Positions 6,457 through 11,555 of a DNA stretch of 11,555 nucleotides are shown piece after piece. The position numbers were made by a program, and so were the translations under genes. The stretch is taken from positions 1 to 11,555 of the forward strand of contig CALAQQ010000270.1 of assembly GCA_937888485.1 (NCBI GenBank), given 5' to 3'. The DNA comes from an uncultured Clostridia bacterium (GTDB lineage Bacteria; Bacillota; Clostridia; Oscillospirales; Acutalibacteraceae). The notes beneath the pieces are model-generated. The model was not told the origin of the DNA, searched no databases, and saw nothing but the letters and a program-made list of their open reading frames with translations. Numbering within the stretch: the stretch's first letter is position 1; each line of letters begins with the position of its first letter.

Positions 6457-8874
6457 TTATTTCTTCTTGCTTCTCATATCAAGCTTTTCGCAATGCCAGA
6501 TATTTCTTGCATAATCGTTGATGGAGCGGTCAGCGGCGAAAATGCCTGCGCCCGAGATGTTCATGAGTGACATCTTGCTCCATCTCTCTGTATCCTGCCA
6601 GATTTCTTCGGCAAGCTTCTGTGCGTTTCTGTAATCCGCAAAGTCGGCGAGAACCATATAGGGGTCATGCCGGATAATCGAACCGCCGATTTCTCCGAAC
6701 GTTTTGCCGCCGATTCCCTTGCCGATGAAGTTGATGAGATTGTTGAGCTCGGCGTTGTTGTTATAGTAATTCTGAGGAACGTAGCCGCTTTTCTTGAGCT
6801 CATTGACTTCGGAAGTGCTCATGCCGAAAATGATGATGTTTTCGGGGCCTACTGCGTCGTAGATTTCAACGTTTGCGCCGTCCATTGTGCCGAGAGTTAC
6901 GGCGCCGTTAATCATGAGCTTCATGTTGCCCGTGCCGCTTGCTTCGGTACCTGCAAGAGAAATCTGTTCGCTGATATCAGCCGCAGGCATAAGAGCTTCC
7001 GCCATGGTAACGTTATAGTCTTCCATGTAAACAACCTTGAGAAGGTCTTTTACATCGGGGTCGTTATTGATAAGGTCTGCAAGAGCGCAGATGAATTCGA
7101 TGATTTTCTTTGCCATGAAGTAGCCCGAAGCTGCTTTTGCGCCGAAAATATAGGTGTGGGGAGTATAATTGCCGTTGGGATTTGCTTTGATTTCAAGATA
7201 TTTTGCAAGAATATTGAATGCATTGAGGTGCTGACGCTTATACTCGTGAAGACGCTTGACCTGAACGTCGAAGATTGAGTTGGGGTCAAGGCTGATTCCC
7301 GTTTTGCTCTTGACAATCTTTGCAAAATTCTGCTTGTTGGCAGTCTTTATCTTGCGCAGCTCGTCAAGAACGGCAGAATCGTCCGCATACTGACGGAGCT
7401 TTGAAAGCTCGCTTGCATCATAGACGAAGCCGTCGCCGATGATGCCCGAAAGCGACTTTGTCAGCCCGGGGTTAGCCTGGCAGAGCCAGCGGCGGTGAGC
7501 AATACCGTTTGTTACGTTTGTGAACTTATCGGGTTCAAGAGTATAGAATTCACGGAAAATAGTATCTTTAAGAATCTGGCTGTGAAGAGCGGAAACGCCG
7601 TTAACCTTATGGCATACGGCAACGCAGAGGTTAGCCATTTTGACGGCGCCGTTTGCTACGATTGCCATTCTCTCAACCCTGCCTGCATCGCCTGTAAGAT
7701 TCCAGATTTTGCTTCTGAAACGGTTGTCGATTTCCTTGACAATCTGATAAATTCTGGGAAGAAGACGCTTGAACAAATCCTCGCCCCAGCATTCGAGAGC
7801 TTCCGCCATAACGGTGTGGTTTGTATAAGCGCAAACCTGTTCAACAATTGCATATGCGTCATCCCAGCCGTAGCCGCATTCGTCGAGCATGATTCTCATG
7901 AGTTCGGGAATTGCAAGAGTGGGATGAGTGTCGTTGATGTGAATTGCATTCTTTTCAGCGAAGTTTTCGAGCGAACCGTAATCTCTCAGATGACGCTGAA
8001 CGATATCCTGAATTGATGCGGAAACAAGGAAATACTGCTGACGAAGACGAAGGCTCTTTCCTTCCTGATGGTTATCGGCGGGATAAAGCACCTTGCTGAT
8101 AACTTCTGCCATAGCTTTTTCTTCCATGGCTCTCATATAGTCGCCCTGGTTGAACATCGCCATGTCAATTCCGTCAACCTTTGCCGACCAGAGACGGAGA
8201 ACAGCAGCGCCCTTGCCGTCCTTTGCGGCAACCATCATATCGTAGGGAACGGCCTTGACTGTTCTGCAGCCGACCATTTCAACGTGGTGGAAAGGACCGT
8301 CCCAGTTATCAACAACTTCGCCCTCGAATTTGACTTCAACGGTTTTGTCCTCACGGGGAACGAGCCATACTTCGCCGCCGGGAAGCCAGAAATCGGGCAT
8401 CTCGGTCTGCCAGCCGTCAATGATTTTCTGCTTGAAAATGCCGTATTCATAGAGAATAGAGTAACCCATGCCTCTGTAACCCTGATTTGCAAGGGCATCA
8501 AGATAGCAGGCTGCAAGTCTACCGAGGCCGCCGTTACCCAGACCCGCATCCGGTTCGCAGTCATAGAGTTTATCGAGCTTAACGCCGAAGGTTGCAAGAG
8601 CACCCTTGGCTGTTTCGGTGAGGTTGAGATTATAGAGGGTATTCTTGAGGGTTCTTCCCATAAGGAATTCCATGCAGAGATAATAAACCTTCTTCTGACC
8701 CTTTTCTGCCGAAACTTTATCAAATTCACGGCGTGAATCCCTGACCATGTCACGGGCGATTATCGAAAGCACCCTGTAAAACTGGTCGTTGGTCGCATCC
8801 TTGGGAGAAACGCCGAAAAGGTGTGACAGCTTTGCGGAAATCATTTCCTCGAGCTGTTTCTTTGTGATTTTCAT
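6457..8874 (-). CDS. glgP: Glycogen/starch (alpha-glucan) phosphorylase, GT35
   Basis: Cytoplasmic PLP-dependent enzyme that releases glucose-1-phosphate from glycogen or maltodextrin with inorganic phosphate. At 805 residues it is full length for the family. Recognisable stretches include YLCMEFLMGRTLKNTLYNL (65-83), DAGLGNGGLGRLAACYLDAL (109-128), the IHINDTHPTLAIPELMR segment (311-327), VQVKRLHEYKRQ (538-549), and EASGTGNMKLMINGAVTLGT (644-663), where K652 is the PLP lysine. The start ATG is preceded by AGGAGG (8886-8891) at 11-base spacing. It heads the minus-strand cluster; the RAYT starts one base after its stop and there is no terminator, so downstream genes, including tadA, may be read through from its promoter. 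Its leader holds a 10-bp inverted repeat that overlaps a possible promoter. No other glycogen genes are in the window. Confidence 0.97.
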   Translation of the reverse strand: MKITKKQLEEMISAKLSHLFGVSPKDATNDQFYRVLSIIARDMVRDSRREFDKVSAEKGQKKVYYLCMEFLMGRTLKNTLYNLNLTETAKGALATFGVKLDKLYDCEPDAGLGNGGLGRLAACYLDALANQGYRGMGYSILYEYGIFKQKIIDGWQTEMPDFWLPGGEVWLVPREDKTVEVKFEGEVVDNWDGPFHHVEMVGCRTVKAVPYDMMVAAKDGKGAAVLRLWSAKVDGIDMAMFNQGDYMRAMEEKAMAEVISKVLYPADNHQEGKSLRLRQQYFLVSASIQDIVQRHLRDYGSLENFAEKNAIHINDTHPTLAIPELMRIMLDECGYGWDDAYAIVEQVCAYTNHTVMAEALECWGEDLFKRLLPRIYQIVKEIDNRFRSKIWNLTGDAGRVERMAIVANGAVKMANLCVAVCHKVNGVSALHSQILKDTIFREFYTLEPDKFTNVTNGIAHRRWLCQANPGLTKSLSGIIGDGFVYDASELSKLRQYADDSAVLDELRKIKTANKQNFAKIVKSKTGISLDPNSIFDVQVKRLHEYKRQHLNAFNILAKYLEIKANPNGNYTPHTYIFGAKAASGYFMAKKIIEFICALADLINNDPDVKDLLKVVYMEDYNVTMAEALMPAADISEQISLAGTEASGTGNMKLMINGAVTLGTMDGANVEIYDAVGPENIIIFGMSTSEVNELKKSGYVPQNYYNNNAELNNLINFIGKGIGGKTFGEIGGSIIRHDPYMVLADFADYRNAQKLAEEIWQDTERWSKMSLMNISGAGIFAADRSINDYARNIWHCEKLDMRSKKK

Positions 8875-8892
8875 ACTGATTACATCCTCCTA

Positions 8893-8938
8893 AAACTTAT
8901 AGCTTAATCACGGATAAAACTATATACCCTATAAGTTT
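8893..8938. repeat. 10-bp inverted repeat in the glgP promoter/leader
   Basis: AAACTTATAG (8893-8902) and its exact complement CTATAAGTTT (8929-8938) are separated by 26 bases. On the glgP side the inner arm ends two bases before the AGGAGG ribosome binding site. The outer arm falls between the proposed -35 and -10. It could be a two-site operator or, if transcription starts further upstream, an mRNA hairpin next to the ribosome binding site. Confidence 0.5.
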
Positions 8939-8947
8939 ACACCAAAA
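8919..8947 (-). promoter_or_regulatory. Possible promoter of glgP
   Basis: On the minus strand TATAGT (8919-8924) matches the -10 consensus at five of six bases. It lies 17 bases from TTTTGG (8942-8947), a poor -35. The implied start near 8912 gives a leader of about 37 bases. The region is very AT-rich and other weak candidates exist, so this is tentative. A weak -35 would fit a gene that needs an activator, but that is inference. Confidence 0.35.
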
Positions 8948-8994
8948 TTGATAAATTTACAACAAATATTTTACAGATAGTTAATTTAAAATAC

Positions 8995-9023
8995 TTGTAA
9001 GAGATAGAAATTTAGGATATAAT
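8995..9023 (+). promoter_or_regulatory. Promoter of the CPBP protease gene
   Basis: TTGTAA (8995-9000), a 17-base spacer and a perfect TATAAT (9018-9023). Transcription would start near 9030, giving an AT-rich leader of about 55 bases before the TTG start. It diverges from glgP, and the 210-base interval between the two genes holds no other feature I can support. Confidence 0.68.
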
Positions 9024-9084
9024 ATTAAAAAAATTTGTAAAAAATGTTTAAATCGAATAATTTTGTATTTTCAAGGTGATTTTA

Positions 9085-10065
9085 TTGAACGAATTTTACG
9101 CTGAACCGCAGGAGCTTTATTTCCGCGGACAAAACGAAAAAAAGGGTATAAAATATATCGGACGAATTGCGGGCCTCTGCATAATCGGATATGTTATCAT
9201 ACAGAATATCCTCTCGATTTTGCTTTTTATGGGTCCTCTCGGTACGGTTTATGAAACCGACCCCGATTTCCAGAGCGTTGCGGCAATTTTCTTTTCTATT
9301 TCGGGTATTCTTGTTCCCTTCGGAATAGGCGGTTATTTTATAAAAAAGCGAACGGGCGCGGATATATATAATCTTGGGAAACCCGTTGACACAAAGCTCA
9401 TGCTTGCTGCAGTTCCGTTCGGATTTTTTATCTGTCTTGCAGGCAACTATGTGACGGGTCTTTTTGTAAATGCCATGGATCAGATCGGAGTTCATCTCAC
9501 ATCTCCCGAGTATGAAGTTCCGTCGGGATTCGCAGGCAGGCTTATCTATATCGTTTCAATCGCAGTCATTCCACCGCTTGTTGAGGAATTTGCAATAAGA
9601 GGCGTTATTATGCAGCCTCTGAGAAGATACGGCGATAAGTTTGCGATTCTCGCTTCCGCCCTTGTTTTTGCCGTGCTTCACGGAAATCTCATCCAGGCTC
9701 CGTTTGCGCTTATTGCTGGCATCGGAATAGGTTATGCGGTCTGCATAACAAACAGTGTATGGACCGGTGTGCTTATCCACACCGCCAACAATCTTTATTC
9801 GGTTATACTTGAATTTATGGTTGAAGGTATTACGGACGAGGCATTGCTCGACAAAGTATATTTTGTGACAATGTTTGTTCTTTATGCGGTTTCGATTATA
9901 GGTTCGGTTATTTTTGTTATTCTGAGGAAACGGCGCAGAATAATGCCGTCATTCACAACTCTTTCAGAAGGAAGAAAAGCGCTTTCATTCACAATGAACA
10001 TTCCGATGATTATCGCCCTCGCAATTATGTACGGAATCACAAAGAATTTCGTTGAATTAGGATAA
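9085..10065 (+). CDS. CPBP family intramembrane glutamic endopeptidase (CAAX protease-like)
   Basis: Multi-pass membrane protein of the CPBP (Abi/CAAX prenyl protease 2-like) family, putative membrane-embedded peptidases. The catalytic motifs are intact: E167-E168-x3-R172 in PLVEEFAIRGVIMQPLRRY, H199 in FAVLHGN, and H232 with N235/N236 in VLIHTANNL. About eight hydrophobic segments surround them. I choose TTG at 9085 (326 residues, LNEFYAEPQ read as MNEFYAEPQ) because AAGGTGAT (9073-9080) lies at suitable spacing just before it. The alternative GTG at 9076 falls inside that same site and has no good site of its own. The gene is monocistronic, with its own TATAAT promoter and a strong terminator. 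Substrate unknown: family members are linked to bacteriocin self-immunity or protein maturation, but no bacteriocin gene is nearby. Confidence 0.88.
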   Translation: MNEFYAEPQELYFRGQNEKKGIKYIGRIAGLCIIGYVIIQNILSILLFMGPLGTVYETDPDFQSVAAIFFSISGILVPFGIGGYFIKKRTGADIYNLGKPVDTKLMLAAVPFGFFICLAGNYVTGLFVNAMDQIGVHLTSPEYEVPSGFAGRLIYIVSIAVIPPLVEEFAIRGVIMQPLRRYGDKFAILASALVFAVLHGNLIQAPFALIAGIGIGYAVCITNSVWTGVLIHTANNLYSVILEFMVEGITDEALLDKVYFVTMFVLYAVSIIGSVIFVILRKRRRIMPSFTTLSEGRKALSFTMNIPMIIALAIMYGITKNFVELG

Positions 10066-10066
10066 A

Positions 10067-10096
10067 AAAAGGGAACGGTCGGAACCGTTCCCTTTT
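10067..10096. terminator. Bidirectional terminator between convergent genes
   Basis: A 13-bp perfect stem, AAAAGGGAACGGT (10067-10079) pairing with ACCGTTCCCTTTT (10084-10096), with the loop CGGA. It begins one base after the CPBP gene stop and ends three bases from the stop of the small minus-strand gene. The A-run before the stem supplies a long T tail on the minus strand, and TTTT ends the plus-strand stem, so it should serve both genes. Confidence 0.92.
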
Positions 10097-10099
10097 GCA

Positions 10100-10477
10100 T
10101 TATGTTTTCTGAATGAGCTGGCAGTAAACGTAGATATTCTGGATTTTCTTTGCCTGCGATTCATATTTGGTTTCGATCACAGGCTGGGTTTCAGAGGGAG
10201 TGACATAAGTTTTGAAAGCGATTGCATCCTGACCCGGGCGCATATTAGTTATTTTCTTATACTCAAAATGCTGACCCTTGATATCAAGATAATCAAAAAC
10301 AACTGTTTCAAGCGGATCTCCCGAGAAGCAACGGAGCACATCGTCAACTCCGTGCATTTCAACAATTGCTTTGGCTTCCTCGAATGTGAGCATGGAGCAT
10401 TTGAACTCGCCTTCGTTAACAACGGTGCTCATTGAAGCATTATCCAGCAGCAATAACGGTAATTCTGATTTTGCCAT
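10100..10477 (-). CDS. Small protein with weak resemblance to the STIV B116/DUF1874 family
   Basis: Not firmly recognised. The protein is 125 residues, soluble, with no signal peptide or membrane segment. The order LLLLDNASMS (8-17), SMLTFEEAKAIVEMHGVDDVLRCFSG (split, about 28-53) and MRPGQDAIAFK (79-89) recalls DUF1874/B116-like proteins, which have a LLNNA start, an LEEAK helix, a conserved His before a short helix, and a late PGDxAxxF strand. H42 would be the counterpart of the catalytic His in the AcrIII-1/Crn2 ring nucleases of that family. However, the usual GHxxTA context is absent, so the match is faint and nuclease activity is unproven. Translation looks strong: AAGGAGGT (10485-10492) with seven-base spacing. 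It is monocistronic, under a perfect consensus promoter, and ends at a shared terminator. No CRISPR or phage genes are nearby. A simple uncharacterised clostridial protein is equally possible. Confidence 0.8.
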   Translation of the reverse strand: MAKSELPLLLLDNASMSTVVNEGEFKCSMLTFEEAKAIVEMHGVDDVLRCFSGDPLETVVFDYLDIKGQHFEYKKITNMRPGQDAIAFKTYVTPSETQPVIETKYESQAKKIQNIYVYCQLIQKT

Positions 10478-10547
10478 GATCTTAACCTCCTTATCAGCAG
10501 TCTTTCAACTGCGCTTTTGTGAAAAGTTAACAAAATATTTTTGTAAT

Positions 10548-10569
10548 GTTAATTATAACTGTTAATTAT
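10548..10569. repeat. Direct repeat flanking the -10 of the small-protein promoter
   Basis: GTTAATTAT occurs at 10548-10556 and again at 10561-10569, a 13-base period that brackets the TATAAT (10552-10557, minus strand). A related GTTAAC lies at 10526-10531. In addition TTAACA (10527-10532) and TGTTAA (10547-10552) form an inverted pair across the likely start of transcription. Position and repetition suggest an operator, but the AT-rich context makes chance similarity possible. Confidence 0.4.
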
Positions 10570-10580
10570 GCGTTTGTCAA
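10552..10580 (-). promoter_or_regulatory. Perfect consensus sigma-A promoter of the small protein
   Basis: On the minus strand TTGACA (10575-10580), exactly 17 bases, then TATAAT (10552-10557): a full match to both hexamers and the ideal spacing. Transcription should start near 10545, leaving a leader of about 68 bases that carries AAGGAGGT. Confidence 0.9.
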
Positions 10581-10623
10581 TATAAAATTTATATTCCATT
10601 ATATTCACCAAAGAAAGATAAAT

Positions 10624-10647
10624 GCACCCTCGGTTAACCGAAGGTGC
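10624..10647 (-). terminator. Terminator downstream of the lipid kinase gene
   Basis: GCACC (10624-10628) pairs with GGTGC (10643-10647) and TCGG with CCGA around a TTAA loop, with a single C/A mismatch in the stem. On the minus strand it begins nine bases after the lipid kinase stop and is followed by the T-rich ATTTATCTTTCTTT. The plus-strand side also has a T7 run, but no plus-strand gene ends here. Confidence 0.8.
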
Positions 10648-10655
10648 GGATTTTT

Positions 10656-11555
10656 TTATTCAGCAGTAACCTTTTCGTCCGAATCCTCATTGACCTGAAC
10701 GGGTCTGAACATGTTGAAGGCGTGCTTTTCGATGTCGATAACAACCTTATTGTCATCGCCGCCGTATTCACCGTCAAGAGTCCAGGGGAGGGGTGAGCCG
10801 TCGAGAGTTTCGATTTCGATATGCGAACCCTTGATAAGCTTTATATATCTTTCGTCAAAATCACGCTTCAGTGCGCTGGTGAGGGTTGACGTCCAGCCCT
10901 TGACGGATTTCGGATTTTCAACAAGAAGAACTTCAAATTTGCCGTCGTTCAGGCAAACGATATTTTTATCGAGATGGATAACCTTTGCGATAACGTAGGA
11001 GTTTGAAATCGAACCGAAAATATATTCGCTCTCAAAAACCTGACCGTCAACAACAACGCGCATGGGAATGGGATGGATATCCTTGATTTCCTTTGCTGCC
11101 TCATAGAAATATGCAAATCTGCCGATTTTGTTTTTGAGGCTCTGGGGTGCGGCGTATGAACATTCGGTGAGCGCACCGAAGGATGCAACGTAGGTGAAAT
11201 ATTTTCCGTTGAATTTTCCGATGTCATAGGAAAGAGCGTCTTCGTTAACGATGAGCTGAGCGGCTTTTCGAGCCTTCATGGGAAGACCGAGAGTGTTGCC
11301 GAGGTCGTTGGTTGTGCCTGCGGGGATATATCCGATAAGAGGCTTTTTATCAAGCGCCATAATGCCGTTCATCATTTCGCAGAAGGTTCCGTCACCGCCT
11401 CTGCAGATAACGATATCGTAATCCTTGCCGAATTCACGGGCATAGGTTGTTGCATCGCCTGCCTTGGTGGTGTTGAGAACGGTTATGCCGTAGCCCTCCA
11501 TGCCGAAAATATTGGTTGCTTCAAGCAGGTCATCGTTGATTTTGTTTCTGCCCGA
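10656..11555 (-). CDS. Diacylglycerol kinase/YegS-BmrU family lipid kinase (5'-truncated by window edge)
   Basis: Cytoplasmic ATP-dependent lipid kinase that phosphorylates diacylglycerol or a related lipid, in phospholipid recycling. The frame stays open to the right edge, and the first visible residues, SGRNKIN, are the end of the family's N-terminal NPxSGR motif. The Met at 11501 is therefore internal and the true start lies a few tens of bases outside. Numbered from the first visible residue, the 299-residue fragment has GGDGTFCEMMNG (53-64, nucleotide binding and catalysis), GYIPAGTTNDLGNTLGLP (75-92), and WTLDGEYGG (258-266, the C-terminal DGE motif). The usual glycine-rich stretch after the second domain strand is replaced by SISNSYVIAKVIHLD, which may mark a clostridial subgroup. 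The C-terminal tail is acidic. It is followed by a terminator and lies upstream of the small-protein gene on the same strand, which has its own promoter. Confidence 0.92.
   Translation of the reverse strand, partial: SGRNKINDDLLEATNIFGMEGYGITVLNTTKAGDATTYAREFGKDYDIVICRGGDGTFCEMMNGIMALDKKPLIGYIPAGTTNDLGNTLGLPMKARKAAQLIVNEDALSYDIGKFNGKYFTYVASFGALTECSYAAPQSLKNKIGRFAYFYEAAKEIKDIHPIPMRVVVDGQVFESEYIFGSISNSYVIAKVIHLDKNIVCLNDGKFEVLLVENPKSVKGWTSTLTSALKRDFDERYIKLIKGSHIEIETLDGSPLPWTLDGEYGGDDNKVVIDIEKHAFNMFRPVQVNEDSDEKVTAE

Noticed and set aside
8068..8736. 222-codon open frame antisense to glgP
   Set aside because: glgP is a certain gene on the other strand. Long antisense frames are common opposite such coding sequence, and this one shows no motif, promoter or ribosome binding site.
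10645..10658. T7 run after the hairpin at 10624-10647 as a plus-strand terminator
   Set aside because: No plus-strand gene ends upstream. The hairpin follows the lipid kinase stop on the minus strand, so that direction is the meaningful one.
11499..11501. ATG at 11501 as the start of the lipid kinase
   Set aside because: The frame continues upstream to the window edge with SGRNKIN, part of the family's conserved N-terminal motif, so this methionine is internal.
1..11555. CRISPR arrays, tRNA or rRNA genes, riboswitches, attachment sites
   Set aside because: I looked through the intergenic gaps (all under 220 bases) and found no regularly spaced repeats, cloverleaf-like stretches or known riboswitch cores.

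Overview
The window looks like chromosomal DNA from an anaerobic, fermentative member of the Clostridia (Bacillota), probably an Oscillospiraceae/Ruminococcaceae-type gut bacterium. This is inferred from clostridial-type NADH-linked hydrogenase subunits, strong AGGAGG ribosome binding sites, AT-rich intergenic regions with consensus-like sigma-A promoters, and short tight operons. I could run no database search, so the taxonomy is a judgement from protein style. There are no tRNA or rRNA genes, CRISPR arrays, prophage genes or classical insertion sequences.

Layout. At the left, on the minus strand, lie the NuoE-like and NuoF-like subunits (HydC, HydB) of a putative electron-bifurcating [FeFe] hydrogenase. 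They overlap by one base at TAATG, and the left edge holds a ribosome binding site for another gene outside the window, expected to be the catalytic HydA. A 172-base divergent control region with two near-identical extended -10 promoters separates them from a plus-strand gene for a 670-residue secreted protein: signal peptide, Ig-like domain, then about seven beta-propeller-like repeats. A bidirectional terminator separates that gene from a five-gene minus-strand cluster, read right to left: glycogen phosphorylase (glgP), a REP-associated tyrosine transposase (RAYT), tRNA adenosine deaminase (tadA), a DUF2809 membrane protein and a TRIC/UPF0126 cation channel. Gaps in the cluster are 1 and 4 bases, followed by overlaps of 14 and 11 bases. 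Divergent from glgP is a CPBP-family membrane protease. Another bidirectional terminator follows, then a small 125-residue protein with faint similarity to the STIV B116/DUF1874 family under a perfect consensus promoter, and finally a diacylglycerol kinase-like lipid kinase cut off by the right edge.

The most unusual signal is inside the RAYT gene. Two 26-base REP elements lie in opposite orientation within its reading frame. Each has the GTAG foot, a 9-bp stem and a 4-base loop. They differ at four positions, and two of those are a compensatory A:T to G:C stem pair, so the hairpin itself appears to be conserved. The RAYT sits almost base-to-base between glgP and the normally essential tadA, whose start lacks a visible Shine-Dalgarno sequence, so tadA translation may depend on RAYT translation. 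Other points worth a look are operator-like repeats at the glgP and small-protein promoters, a missing cysteine in the HydB N-terminal cluster domain, and the architecture of the secreted protein.

Apart from these points the genes are ordinary housekeeping and metabolic functions: hydrogen/NADH redox balance, glycogen mobilisation, tRNA wobble editing and lipid phosphorylation. I see no complete new defence or mobile system.
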